From: Gnetum montanum
Taxonomy: Eukaryota; Streptophyta; Gnetopsida; Gnetales; Gnetaceae
Assembly: GCA_015680685.1 (NCBI GenBank)
Contig: MNCI01009412.1
Span: forward strand, 1,228,457-1,292,456
DNA length: 64,000 bases
Reading direction: 5' to 3'
Both the position numbers and the translations under genes were made by a program. Below are positions 48,232-60,640 of the stretch, piece by piece. The notes beneath the pieces are model-generated. The model searched no databases. It was given only the letters and a program-made list of their open reading frames with translations, and was not told the origin of the DNA. Positions within the stretch are counted from its first letter, which is position 1. Each line of letters starts with the position of its first letter.

Positions 48232-48232
48232 T

Positions 48233-48250
48233 TGGTGCCATTGCTAGGGA
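48233..48250 (+). promoter_or_regulatory. Element Z primer-binding site
   Basis: TGGTGCCATTGCTAGGGA starts two bases after the LTR end. It is a decayed form (C to T and G to A changes) of TGGCGCCGTTGCCGGGGA, common in Athila and Tat retrotransposons, where a host tRNA primes minus-strand synthesis. Confidence 0.8.
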
Positions 48251-48409
48251 CTTGTAGTATGATACATGTGCTATTTAGGACTTAGTGAAAATTATTTAAG
48301 ATCATTAGAATGAACCCTAAAGTTGCAATCATTCAAAATAAAAAATAATAATTATAATTATAGACTAAATTTTTCTTTTAATTCAAAATTTCTTCTTCTC
48401 ATAGGCATA

Positions 48410-50598
48410 ATGACTAAAAACCACCAATGCCTCAAGAATTCAAAATGATGTACACTCATTCAGATGAGTTTATACCCAATTTCATCTCCATCCTGCATCA
48501 AGATGAATAGTTATGATGGAGAGATATGAAGGGCAACGTTGTGTTACTTCTTGTGACCAATTTTTTCTTGGGATGTTGCTTCAAACTCTTAAGAGGTTAG
48601 GCATCTAAGATCTCCATGATGAATATGTTGTGCAAGACCATGAATATTAGGACTACCATCCCATGGAAACATAACACAAACGAGATGGACACCAGGAGAA
48701 GCACCATGAAGCTACAAAAGGAAAACAATTCACTAATCCCTTGTTCCTACTGAACCAAAATGACAAGGATGATCCTCCCCCTGGGGGTTCTCAACATGAA
48801 GATTCTCCACCTCTTGACTTTGGTAAAGGGGGCTTGAACCCAAACTTACAATCCACTATCAATAATTTAGGTTCAAGAAAAAGTGGGAGCTAAGGCAGGG
48901 GCTCGAGCAAGCATTATTATGATGATAAACCTAATGATCATGGTCACGACAAGTGGAGAGAAGGTGGAAGTCCTCCTCCCTCTTCATCCTCTTCATTTAA
49001 ATCTTCTTCTTCCTCCTCTAAATTTGACCAACACTATAGAGGATGAAATTGTGATGGAGGTAAATGATGAGACAATGATTGTAGGCCCCACCATGACCAA
49101 AGGGGTAGTAGATGACATCATAAGGATCACCAAAATCATGAAGATGATGATCCTTTACTGATAACTCAAAGCATATTAAACATCATAGAGGCAATTATAA
49201 TTCCAACTAGACATGTAAAAGATAACAAAATCAAGAGGTTGAATATGAATAATATTTCTAGATTCTAGGGGATATATATCTCAAATCTACAGATACATCT
49301 TCAAGCCTTTCATGATGCCTTTACCTTGTAGAACATATAGAATGATTAGTAGAAACTTAAGCTATTTTCCAAGACACTCACAAAAGAAGCCTGAGCTATT
49401 CAATGAAAAATATTAGACATACTTCAAAGTGCCCAATTTGAGAAAGAAAATCCAAGGCTAACATCAAGGAACACATGAACCCTTGGATGCAACCATAGGT
49501 AGGTATTAATTTCTTTTGCACATATGTCGTAGCCATGTTTATTCTCAATGGGAGCAACTTCATCATATCATAGATGGGATCCAATCAAAAACAAGGAGAA
49601 CCCTAGGGATCTATGCCCAAGGGAGACTACTAGAACTAAGGGTCCATCAGATTCAAAGGATGATTGATTAGGTTGCAAAAGAAGAAGTTGAATTGAGAAA
49701 ATGGGAAAGTACTAAAGAATATAGCTAATACCATTCCATCAAAAAAAAGGGAGGTTCAATTTTGTGACAATGAGGGGGAGGCATCACTTGATAGAGTGGT
49801 GCAGTGAAAAACCTTACTGATTCAAAAATATATAGAGTGGTGGATAAAATGTTGAAATCTTTGAATGAAAAATTTCAAACTACTCTAAAAATTGTAAAGG
49901 AACCCAAATAGCAAGGTGGTGATCATGATCGTAGGAGAAGGAAGGAAGCTAAACATGCCTACCAAAAGGGTAAGGAAAAAGCTACTATAGTAGAAGAGGT
50001 TATGGAGTCAAAATCAGATGATGATGGTGGGTGTGACATTTGCCAATATGAACATCCTAAGGGATTTTGCCTCCTTGTGTCACACTTGTAGGAATCTAAG
50101 GTGTAAGCTTTGAATCCTAGGCTAGTAAGAAGGTAGGCACCTAGAAGATTACCTTATTCTCAACTCAATACAAGGCAGTTCCACTAGCAACAACAAGCTT
50201 ATTATCTAAGTGAAGCTCCATCACAATCGTACAAGCAATATCAATAGTGGTAGCACTTAGAGTCATGGGGGATGCCACCACCTAGGTAGTAGTACCCTTA
50301 CAAGTAGCTAGATTTATATGGTTACTATGTTTAGCAACCCATGTCTCTGCATGAATCTTTTAGTCATGGTTCATTCCAACATCACTACTACCCTTCAAGG
50401 TATTATAGAACTTATTCTCCATCTCCTAGAGGTGAATCCCCATACCCTTATCATCCTTCTCATCCTTTAGCACATGTTTCTTCACCCTCAACCCAATTAA
50501 GACATGCCCTGTCCATGCAGGATGAGATTCCCATGCATCTGAAACAACGTAATGCTACCAACATTGTTAACTTATAGCTAGCTCAATAGCCAAGTGGT
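48410..50598 (+). pseudogene. Element Z gag remnant
   Basis: Broken frame from about 48410. Readable parts: PQEFKMMYTHSDEFIPNFIS, a serine-rich tract near 48970-49020, a central gag part with AQFEKENPRL, and a zinc-knuckle-like CDICQYEHPKGFC at 50032-50070 (C-x2-C-x3-H-x4-C, one residue short of CCHC). A proline-, serine- and tyrosine-rich tail (50341-50577: HYYPSRYYRTYSPSPRGE) follows. Order gag, knuckle, protease is as expected. More than 20 stops. Confidence 0.6.
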
Positions 50599-51720
50599 AT
50601 GGAAATCATATCCTATAAAAGATCATTCTTCCAAACTAATAACCCTAAAAATCCCTCACTAACTTATGTGGCTAGTCATCCTATGTCTCCTTCATGCTCT
50701 ACATCTATTCTTTTCAATAGCCCTTCAAACCAAATACCTTCCAAGATCCATATAGTCAGGTTAACTCACGTTGTATCTAATTGGATCAAGGTTGGAAACC
50801 TTCCAAGGAAAAGAGCTGATCTTGGAGGTCCCCTCATCTACTTGCATATCACTAGAAATGAGCCATGCAAGGCTCTTCTTGATTCAGTTTGTGATGTTAA
50901 TTTGATTTCCAATGAAATGTACACAGCTTGAAACCTACCTCCTCTCAAGAAGAGCAACATTCATTTAGAATTGGTAGATCAGTACATCATTTTTTCCTTG
51001 GGATTAGTAAAGGACATTGTGACCACTTTCTATGGATGGTCCTATCCTACCAATTTCTTGGTGATCAAGGTTGAAAATTCCAAGGAAGATTTTCCAATCA
51101 TTATGGGAAGTGCTTGGTTAAGCATTATTGATGCATGAATGGACATCAAAGATCTTTCCCTAGAAATTTCTAAGGAAGACACTTTTAAAAAGATTAAGAA
51201 GAATAGAGTTCCATGAATCACATACAGCAATACAAGGTGTAATTATGTGTAGAAATTATGGTCTATCAAAATCACATCAATCAAAGCATGCAAATAATAT
51301 GCAAAGAAATCTAAAATTCAAAAGTTCCTATACACAGCAACCACAAAAAAAGAGGACACCCAATGACTAACAACTAATTCTAAAAGTAGCACACTTTGCA
51401 TGGAACCAACTGAGTGCCTAATTTATGCCTATGTTGAAGGCATGGATGAACTAAAACAAGTTCATCACCAACTCTCTGATGATGAACCTAATGATACTTA
51501 TTGTAAAGACTTGGAAATCCTTGATAATTTTAAATAGGAGCCCTTAGAGTTAAAAACTCTACCTACTAGCATCGAGTATGCATTTCTAAAAAATGGAAAA
51601 CTAGTAATAATCAATGTCAACCTTGCTCCTGAGCAAAAAGGGAAGTTGCTAAATGTGGTTAATAAATGGTCAATAGCCTTTACTTGTTCATATCCTAAAC
51701 TCATAGCAATTGATACTTAA
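50599..51720 (+). pseudogene. Element Z protease and pre-RT linker
   Basis: 110 open codons (50599-50931) end with CKALLDSVCDVNLISNEMY, the aspartic protease site (D-S-V where D-S/T-G is expected). The next frame gives IHLELVDQYIIFSLGLVKDI, FLVIKVENSKEDFPIIMGSA and WLSIIDA, the Athila-type protease tail. Linker 51380-51720: EPLELKTLPTSIEYAFLKNG and LAPEQKGKLLNVVNKWSIAF, matching the PLELKPLP...YAYL and L...QE.KLL.VL block of Athila polyproteins. Loss of the active-site glycine and stops make it inactive. Confidence 0.75.
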
Positions 51721-53000
51721 ATATGTTAGCATCATATCTATATTGATCCTCCATCAAGCTAAAGAGGTAGCCATAGTGGCAGCTGAATCACAAATTGAAG
51801 TAGATCGTTAAAGAGGAAATTCAACAACTCCTCAAGGTGGGGTTCATCTATCCAATCATAGATAGAGAGTGGATTAGCCCACTTGTGATTATGCCAAAGA
51901 AATATGGCAAGTAGCAGGTCTATATTAATTTTAGGTTGTTGAACATGGCAATGTTCAAAGATAACTTCCCATTGTCATTTATAGGCCAAGTGTTGGACAC
52001 TATCTCTGGGCATTGTTATTATAACTTTCTAGATGGTTATAATGGTTATAACTAGATTCAAATTTTTCTAGAGGATTAGGCCAACACAAGATTCACAAGT
52101 CCTTGGGAGACATTTGCATATAAAAAAAGATGCCTTGTGATCTTCTAATGCCTTTTCCTTAGTAGTTTTTAGTACCAAATTGGTGGTGGGATAGAAGTCT
52201 TCATGGATGGCTTCTCCACCTATGGCACTATGTTTGAGAAAGCCCTAGACTACCTTGAGCAAGTGCTCAAAAGGTGCATGGAGACCAATATTTGGCTCAA
52301 TTGGTAGAAGAGCCATCATATGGTCCAAGAGGACATTGTGTTGGGGCACAAAATCTTACAAGCAGGGATTGAGGTGAACCCTCAAAAGATTAGGATCCTC
52401 CAAGGAATAACCCACCAACAGAAAATCATTAAAGATGTCCAGTCATTCCTTGGACACTCTGGCTACTACTAGAAATTCATAGAGAATTTATCTAAGATCA
52501 CTAAACCATTGGTTAAGCTTACAAAGAAAGATGCTCCATTCATATTAACCTGGAAGTGCAAAAATAAATTCTAATAACTCAAGAAAAAACTCATGGAAAC
52601 TCTAATTCTACATGCACTTGACTAGTTCCATCCATTTCACATCGTGATGAACATGTTGAACTATGCCTTGGAAGCTATGCTTACACAATTGAATGATCCG
52701 AAATGTCCTTATTACATGCATTTCACAAGCCAAAGCATTGTGGATGCATAGCTTAACTACACCACAACAAAATAAGGGCTAATGATAGTGGTGTATGCCT
52801 TGGAGAAATTCAAGCATTATGTGCTTGGATAAAAAGTATTTGTGCACATTAGCCACAGTGCCATTTTCTTCCATATGAATAAGCCAATGATGAGGCCCCA
52901 TGTCATACAATGGCTTGTGATCTTGCAAGAGTTCAATCTTACAATGGTAGATTAAAAGGAAACTAAGAATGTGGTTTCTGGTCACTTGTCTCGGTAATGA
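51721..53000 (+). pseudogene. Element Z reverse transcriptase and RNase H
   Basis: RT: EEIQQLLKVGFIYPIIDREW, ISPLVIMPKKYGK, VYINFRLLNMAMFKDNFPLS, NFLDGYNGYN, TSPWETFAYKK, VFMDGFSTYGTMFEKAL (active site YxDD now FMDG, second Asp lost), LEQVLKRCMETNIWLNW, IVLGHKILQAGIEVNPQKI and VQSFLGHSGYY. RNase H: HIVMNMLNYALEAMLTQL, YTTTK, MIVVYALEKFKHYVLG, HSAIFFHMNKPM, IQWLVILQEFNLTMVD, NVVSGHLSR. Spacing is that of Athila-like elements. Clear identity, clearly dead. Confidence 0.88.
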
Positions 53001-54422
53001 TGTGAAAACAAAGAGGAGGAGAGCTCACTCTCTATTCAATTTCCTAATGAAATCCTCTTTACTAGTGTAATAAATGAATAAGTGACTACTAAACCAAAAT
53101 GGTATGATGGCATCCTCACTTATCTTCTTACTTAGGAGATGCCATAAGATTTGGAACACTGAAAGAAACAAAAATTTCTTCATCAAGCCAAACACTTCAT
53201 AGAAATCAACAAATACCTTTACAAGGTGGGCATCGATGTCTTGATTCATTGGTGTGTCCCTGATGCTAACCAACTACATGTTCTCCAAGACACTCATGAG
53301 GGCCCTTGTAAGGGCCACTATGTAAGGAAACACATGACCATTAAGATCTTGATGTTAGGGTATTACTGGCCAATAATCTTTAGGGATGTCCACCAATTCA
53401 TCTACTCTTGTGAACATTGCCAACAAGATGGTGGGATGACCACTTGAATAAAAGGGCCTCAATACTGGATCCAATCACTAGAATCCTTTGATATTTGGGG
53501 CATATAATTTGTGGGTTCCATCACATCCATGTCAAATGAAAATGCATACATAATACTTATTTTTTACTATTGTACAAAATGGAAAAAAGCAACAACTATC
53601 ACCAACTACACATCTTTCAGTACTACTTAGTTTGTACAAAAAAATGTTGTAAATAGGTTTGAAATTCCATGTGCACTAATTTTTGATAATGGTACTCATT
53701 TTATAGGTGCTACTTTTTGCAAACTCATGCAACACTTAGGGATCAAACATAAACTAACAACACCCTACCATTCGCAAGCCAATGGTTAAGCAGAGGTTAC
53801 CAATAGGGAGATCACAAAAATCTTAACAAAAATAATAAGCAAATATAGGAGAGACTAGAGCACGAAACTCAATGATGTCCTTTGGGCCTATCATTCCACA
53901 TGGAAAATCCCTATAGGCTACTCTCCCTATGAGCTGGTGTACAAAAAAATTTCAACTCTTTCCATTCAATCCAAGCTCCGTACACTTTCAATAGCCTGTG
54001 ACCTTAACCTTGACCTTGACCTTAGCCTAGTATAGAAAGAAAGATTGATCAACCTCAAAGTGCTAGATGAGAATCAATTGGTGGCTTTTTCCTTGAATGA
54101 AGTACACAAGGCATTCAACAAAATATGTCATAACATTAGGATAAGGAAAGTTAAATTTCAACCTAGAGACAAGGTCCTCTACTGAAACCTCACACATGTA
54201 CCTCAATGAAATAAGTTCCAAACATTGTGGGAAGGGCCTTACATCATTTATAAAACCTTTCCTTCTAGGTCCATGTTAATTTATAAACCTGAGAGCCTAA
54301 ACAAGAAGCAACTAATCAACATGCAACAACTTAAACCTTTCCATGAGCCCAAGCAAGCCAGTGCAAGCAATGCCTCATCAAATGGACACCCATGCTTAAT
54401 TTTTAAAATCTCCTCTTTTTAA
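53001..54422 (+). pseudogene. Element Z integrase
   Basis: Zinc region LHVLQDTHEGPCKGHYV with YYWPIIFRDVHQFIYSCEHC, core FDIWGI then a stop at the first catalytic Asp, FVGSITSMSNENAYIILIF, FEIPCALIFDNGTHFIGATF, TTPYHSQANG and EVTNREITKILTKI with the catalytic Glu, then VLWAYHSTWKIPIGYSPYEL, and a C-terminal part FQTLWEGPYIIYKTFPSRS ending at TAA 54420-54422. No chromodomain, as in the Athila/Tat branch. Stops show it is inactive. Confidence 0.88.
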
Positions 54423-54425
54423 CTC

Positions 54426-54440
54426 AGTCATGGGGGAGAT
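54426..54440 (+). promoter_or_regulatory. Internal polypurine-like tract after Z pol
   Basis: AGTCATGGGGGAGATGG lies four bases after the integrase stop and shares AGTCATGGGGG with the tract right before the 3' LTR (59419-59429). It may be a second plus-strand priming site or a relic of an older LTR border. Confidence 0.45.
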
Positions 54441-56384
54441 GGTCATCCATTCAAATTATTAAAGTGACTCCTCAATTTTACTACCTTTTTTCTTATACTT
54501 TTTGGTTTTACACTTTCTTTGTTTTATAATTTTTGTTTCACTTTGCTTTTTTTCCAATTTTTTGTTTTACAACATCATTGGTACATTTTATATTTCTTGG
54601 GTATTTTATAATTTCTTCCATATTTTACTTTATTTTTGGATAATTTTATTATTATTTTTCTAATAAAAGTGCTTTGTTTCCAACAAGAAAGAGTGATGGT
54701 GTAGCTATTTGCTAATGGTGGTTGCTACTTAATGTTTTTGATTGCTAATGTCTAGTTTCTATTTTTGAATTTTTATGACCAATGACTAAGAAAAATTTTC
54801 TTTTTCATAGAATAGGCAGTGAGTCCACATCATCCACCCATCCACAAACTCTATGGTCTTCTTGGTTTTGGAAGCATGAGGTCCCTTTTTCATTAATAAA
54901 ACTTCAACAAACTTGTAACCCTGGTAGTTTTCAAACTTGGAAAAGACTCAAAGGCTTGAACAATGTGTGACTTCAAGGATATTTAAAGCTCTTTGTACCT
55001 CTCTAATTTCTTGAGTGCATCCAAAAATCCATAAAAACATAAAATTCAAAAAAAAAGAAAAAAAAAACATGATGGGAATTCAAAGCACACCCCTTAGGCA
55101 AAATAACAAGCTACAAGTATGAGTTATGGAACTAAAAAGACATGTTACCCATGCCTATAGGTCAACTCTAACTAAGGTTCTTTCTCACTTTTTGCTTCTC
55201 TTTTCTTCCCAATTAAGGAATGGTGTTTGATCTATAGGAGCATTCTTGTGTCTTGAGGGGATGGTCTAGTCATAGAGTGGTGATGCAAAGTCACTTAAAG
55301 TAGTTGGTTTTAATCTAGACTAAGGATGGACTTTGTTGGATCATTTAACCATAGAATTCACATGGCACTTCATGTGAGCACGATTGGGAATTCCATTCCA
55401 TTTTCTCACTCATCCATCAATGCTTTCCATAACTCACCTCACTATCAATTTTTATGTTTTTGTTTAATGTCTTAGTTTGATGTGTTGAAATTCTTAGATA
55501 GATTCTTCTAGATTCAGCCCTTAAATTTTTATAACTATTAATCAACTGTGGGACCCATAGACTCCTTAGTTGGGGTTATCCAAGGGCAAAAAGTACATGT
55601 GCCTACTATGGGAAGGACTCACTTACATATCTCTTGGTTGGGCTTGTTAAGTTCCTTATCCTTAGGCATTTTTGTAATCAAATATTTCATGCATCCCATT
55701 GATGCATCCAACTATGTGCTTCTTAAGACATATACTTCATTAAATTTCATTCTCCAATTTTTTCCAAATTTTGAGCATTCATGATCCCTCTTCAAGTATT
55801 CCATCATGTTCACAGCTTTTCTAGCTCTCTATAAACATCAATTTCACAAGAAAACTCCTTGTATTTTTGAAGATATTTAATGTGGAAATTTTGGGCATAG
55901 GCTCCATACATGGGTACCTATCGATGGAGCCCTTACATAAACAGTACCCCGTATATGGGATCCCATCGACATAGGGGTCCACCCACCTATAAATAGGTGA
56001 CAACACTTCCAAAACCCTCCAAAAATCCATATCTTCCTAACTATTTGTCTAATTCACTTCATTCTTTAACCTTATTACTACTAGAGGTAAGCTCTTTGTT
56101 GTGGAGGCCACAAACCTTAAGCTTTTGATAAAAAAAATTTCAAAAAATTTCTAACTCCCACAAAGGTTTAACAAAGAAGCCAATATTAAAACATCAAACT
56201 ATAAGAGTTAAACCCTTCCAACAAACTCTGATAACATTTTAATTTTAAAATCATCAAAATAATAATAAAATAATCAATCCACCATGCTCCAAACTTAGCT
56301 TAACTATAACCACCCAATGAGAAACGTACTAAATGTTATAAGTTACACATTGGATGCTAATCCTTGGTTATGTTGTAACCACAA
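54441..56384 (+). promoter_or_regulatory. Z spacer between pol and the extra ORF, with U3-like promoter
   Basis: About 1.9 kb, T-rich at first, no supported gene. Near 55901-55932 GGCTCCAT...ATGGAGCC forms an inverted repeat around GGGTACCTATCGA, and CACCTATAAATAGGTG (TATAAATA at 55988-55995) follows, palindromic itself. The arrangement of short palindromes then TATAAATA copies the U3 of this LTR family (compare ATCGATGAGGCTCCC before TATA at 47461). It is 390 bp upstream of the ORF start at 56385, so it may be that ORF's promoter. Confidence 0.45.
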
Positions 56385-59047
56385 ATGGCACCTAAGGGAA
56401 AACATGCATATGAAAGAGAGACTAAGGGACAAATAGCCAAAATGGCAAGGGGCCAAGAACAAGCCCATGAGCAAGTAGAGATCCATGCAATGGAACCTCT
56501 TCAAGAGGAACCCAAAGTGGAATGTATCCAATAGATTCCTAAAGAAGCTATGGCAACAAAATAGTCTCACTAAGATGAGGAACCTGAACCAAGACTGAAC
56601 CTTGAAGTGACCTTGATAGAAGCTTACCTCAAGTAGATCATGAATAGGAAGGTCTAGAAATCAGTGCTCCAAGAATTAAACTTTGAACCTTTCTTGGAGT
56701 TTGCACCACCAAAATTCAAAGCTCAACCAAAATAACTTCTAGTGGGGAGTGATACATGGAAGAGACATACTTGTTCTAAAATAATCAATAGGTTAATTCA
56801 ATGATCAAAATCTAGGACATCTTAGTATCCTACTTGGTGAAACTACAGAAGTCTTTGGGTTACCAAAACCTAGGGCAAATCTTGCTAAAACCCCATGTAG
56901 GTAGATCTTGATGTCAAGAAGGAATGAACATAGTGGTGTCATGGAGTCGACTATAAGGAATTTGGTGCACTCATCATGGTAGAATTTGCATACTTCAAGA
57001 TTTTAGCCTTCCACCTTAATCCAACAATGAGGCCAAGTAAGATCGCTGCCCTCTTCACCCATGCATATGTTGCTCTAAGGGATCAATTCCCCATTAACCT
57101 TCCTTAGATAAGATAGATAAGAAATTTAAAGAAAATGAATGTGAAAGAAAGGCACTTCCTTTCCCATGTCTCATCAAAAAATTATGCAAGAGGGAAGGCA
57201 AAACATGTTATACAAACAATGCTATCTAACGTGCTTCTTCTGCTTCTTGGGTAGAGATGATAAAGGACAAGGTACCTACTAAAATCATCCAAGAAGAGGA
57301 GCAGTGACCCCCACCTCCACCACCCACTCATGAAATAACACCAATAGCCTATGTTGCCCTTGAGCACATGCATGAGATCTGAGAGCAACTCTTGCATGAG
57401 CAAGACTAGTGAACACGAACAAGTGGTGGTGATCCATCTATGTATTATCCAACAATGAGTCACCTCAATGAAGTGGCTCAAACCATCAACCAAATGGAAG
57501 GTGATACATCAATTTTCTTAGCCCAATTAATGTATTTTCTCATGAGATCAAATCCTGATGCCTAAGAGGTAACAGTTTCTCTCTCTCAATAGTAGTAATT
57601 CCTAGAAATCTCTAGGAATGTCACTACTTTTTCAACACATCTGGAGGAGGGTGAGGGGGCAACTATCTTGATGGTGCAATACCATGGGTAGGAAACAACA
57701 ATAGAGGTGGTTGCTAATAGAATTTCTGATGTCTTAAATGCACTTCCAATGTCTATACCAAACATTTCTACACTCAAAGATGTGTAAATGTCTACAAGAA
57801 TAGTTAGCAACAAATTAAGTACAACTTAGCACAAGGAGTTGTTGGACCAACTGGTGGGAACCAGGAAATCAATTTCAAATATCTTTGATGTTCCAAATAT
57901 CATGAATATAATCCAATCAAAGTTTCATGAAGCAAGGGATATGTGCATTATATTGTTGGAGCAACTCAAAATAGTCTAGGCTTAGAACCAATGCTTAGCT
58001 ACAGAGGTTGCTGAATTACGAGCCCACCTTGCCGATCTCACATTTCTCAACCTTGTGCTGACATGTGATGAAGCTTTCCAATAGCTTTAGGATAGGCTCA
58101 AACAAGATAAGAATGCAAAGGAGATAGATATCTTTAACCAGTCCATGGCCAATGCTAAAATGTACACCATTCAGAAGGACTTGATCTAGACATGTCATAA
58201 GAATGAAATCCTGACAACAAAGAATCATCACCTGCAAAATGTTAATGTACAAAAGTAATAGATGCAAGAATTTATCCATCAATTGAAAGAGAAACTAGCT
58301 AGAGTGAACACTAAACTAAGAAGATTTGTAATTGAAAATAGAAATCTCTCCATGGAGGAAGTTAAATCCCTTTGTCAAAAATTTGCAATAGAGATATCCA
58401 CCTGGAAGAACGAGGCTTTCAAATTTAAGAAAGGTAAGAACCATTACAAAGATCAAGTTGATCTATAGAAAGAAATCAATAAAAAACACATCCAGATGAT
58501 GAAGGCAAAGCTCAATAAGGCCCTCCAACAACTCAAGAAAGGAGGTGATGTTTGGCAACCTATCTTCAATGGGCTCAATGACTACAACAAAGTAGAAATC
58601 CACATGAAAGAGCTATAGATCGAGAAGATGATAGAGTACATAGAGCCTACCAATCTCTATTATGTGAACATGGCATTGCCAACTACCAAATGTCTATTGT
58701 CAGAATTAGAGAATCAAGTGCCTAGCTCATACTTGTTGTACAAGGAAAAGTTTAAAATCCATGAGGAGACCAAACAAAATCTTGAGATTGCTAATGTTGA
58801 ACTCAAGGTTTTGAGGGCACAATTTACTAATCAAAGATCAACTGTTGAGAACCTAGCCAAAAGGATGAACAACTACCAGGAGTTGCAGAATGTGGTCAAG
58901 GCATTCGATGTTAAGCAAAAAAATTTTTGTTGCTTGTTTTATCAACATGAAGAAGTTGTTCTTGGTAATGCCCTGTCCCTAGGATGTTCCTACTCCAGCC
59001 CACATTTGAGATGTTTCATGGACCATGAACAATCCCAAGGGAAATGA
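56385..59047 (+). pseudogene. Element Z extra ORF after pol, C-terminal coiled coil
   Basis: Starts at ATG 56385 with APKGKHAYERETKGQIAKMA, RGQEQAHEQVEIHAMEPLQE, then an acidic linker (DEEPEPRLNLEVTLIEAYL), VLQELNFEPFLEFAPPKFKA and, after a shift, EFGALIMVEFAYFKILAFHL and KIAALFTHAYVALRDQFPIN. The C-terminal third (58262-59047) is a long helical, K/E/L/Q-rich coiled coil: EFIHQLKEKLARVNTKLRRF, EEVKSLCQKFAIEISTWKNE, VELKVLRAQFTNQRSTVENL. Position equals that of the env-like ORF of Athila elements, yet I see no signal peptide or membrane segment. Not homologous to anything I recognise; loosely like the coiled-coil exon of family P in composition only. Stops and one frameshift make it a pseudogene. 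Confidence 0.5.
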
Positions 59048-59418
59048 GGAGAAGATGAGGGCACTTTTGAACACCTTTCATCTTCTACCAAACATTGCAA
59101 CTACTACCGAATAACCACAACCACCTTAACCAATGCATGTGCCTGAAGTAGGAGAAGATCCTTTGGAGCCTTAAGAGCCTCAACCACCTAGCACTGTTTG
59201 ATCTTCTCCAACATCTTTGCATAATATAAGGAATTATGTTGTTAGTTTTATCCTAGTGTTCGATTTTGTTGTCCTAAACATCCAAAATTTTGTAATCAAG
59301 GTAAAACCATACACTCTAGGCACTTAGTTTTTTTTGTGTATTTTATGTGTTTGTTTTGTGTGTCAATAATCCCATACCTTCCAAATTTTGGAAAGAACTC
59401 AAGGTTGATTTTTCATTT

Positions 59419-59431
59419 AGTCATGGGGGTA
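59419..59431 (+). promoter_or_regulatory. Element Z 3' polypurine tract
   Basis: AGTCATGGGGGTA directly precedes the 3' LTR start TGATGAG; place and G-run fit a plus-strand primer. Confidence 0.7.
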
Positions 59432-60339
59432 TGATGAGTCATTTGGTTGGCCACATCAATGGAATGCTATCAACGTGACCCCATCAACAAGATTCTATCA
59501 ACATAATCTTGTTGACATAGGGTTTGATCCATTGATGTGTACCTATCAACGAGGCTCCCTGTTTTGCATATAAATATGTGCTCACCATCCACATTTATGG
59601 TAATAAGTCTCATAGTTGTAGCAAAGCTCTTGTAGTTTTGTCATTCAGAAGTTAGAATATTTTTTCTAAGTGCCCACAGTAGGAGTCAAAGAGTGTACAA
59701 ATATTTATTCAAGCACTGTTATACCTAAGCATGGTATTGTGTGTTCCAATAAAGATGAGCTTTCAGATAAACGTTACATCACTTTGAAATAGATTAATTA
59801 TTTCCTTTATCCATTTAATATTTTAACCAATTTCCCTTAATTTTTTAAGTAATTAATTAATTAATTAAGCTAGACTAAGCTAAATTAAATAGCAATTAAT
59901 TAAACACATAAGTATGACCACTTCAAGAATATGCTTGGTGCTTGGTAATCCCACTAATGCTTAACGTTTGGTAACCCAATAGCATTAAATGTGTTCACAA
60001 TGTGTATGGCAAGTGGGAATGGATGCTTATGTTAGGATTAGTTAAATGTTAGCTAGTTAGATTAAATTAGCAATTAAATTACTTTATTCATCATTCTTTA
60101 TTCTCAAGTGACTTAGAACATAAAACACAAAAAATGATAAAAATCATATGTCTCAATTGCACTTAACCATACCTTTGCATTTTTCAAGTGTGATTGGAAA
60201 GACAACGATTGTAATGGTTAGTTTTACTTCCTAGAAACCAATGTACTTAGAAGGTTATAAGTCCACGGAATTTCACTAAATCACATGTGAACGCTTAGTG
60301 ATTCATATGGTTGGACATAATGTCTACTCCAACTCATCA
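59432..60339 (+). mobile_element. Element Z 3' LTR (TGATGAG family)
   Basis: 908 bp, TGATGAG...CTCATCA. Matches the 5' LTR over its length (CATAGTTGTAGCAAAGCTCTT, CATTCAGAAGTTAGAATATT, GGTAATCCCACTAATGC), TATAAATA at 59569-59576. Base changes are mostly transitions. U3 carries an extra repeat phrase (CAACAAGATTCTATCAACAT) not in the 5' copy, so the LTRs also differ by repeat number. Confidence 0.9.
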
Positions 60340-60640
60340 ATGGGTTAAAGTAATGAAGGCTAAATATTTAAACCATAGAAGATTTTTCCATAAAGATGAT
60401 ATTACTGGTGGTTCTACAATATGTATAAGATGGTAAGGAACTAGAAAAAATTTAATGCATAATGATCAAGAGAAGACATCCAAGAAGAAGAATCACATTT
60501 TTATTTGGTTAATAAACTTTCCTTCTTTAAACTATAGACAACCTTATCAAAGATAAAAGAGTTTCTAACTAGATAATAGTTCTATAAAATTTTAGAAAGA
60601 AATGGGAAATACAAGAGTTTCATATTGATTTAATTATTTA
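60340..60640 (+). pseudogene. L1-like LINE ORF2, right part of the split copy
   Basis: WVKVMKAKYLNHRRFFHKDD and ITGGSTI continue the L1 ORF2 fragment that ends at 47337 (in L1 proteins a K.LKAKY block follows the zinc/RVT-linked region). The two pieces are separated only by element Z. It ends where an RTE-like LINE begins. Confidence 0.65.

Noticed and set aside
56385-59047. Calling the Z extra ORF an envelope gene
   Set aside because: Only its position fits; no signal peptide, membrane segment or cleavage motif is visible, and a coiled coil alone is not enough.
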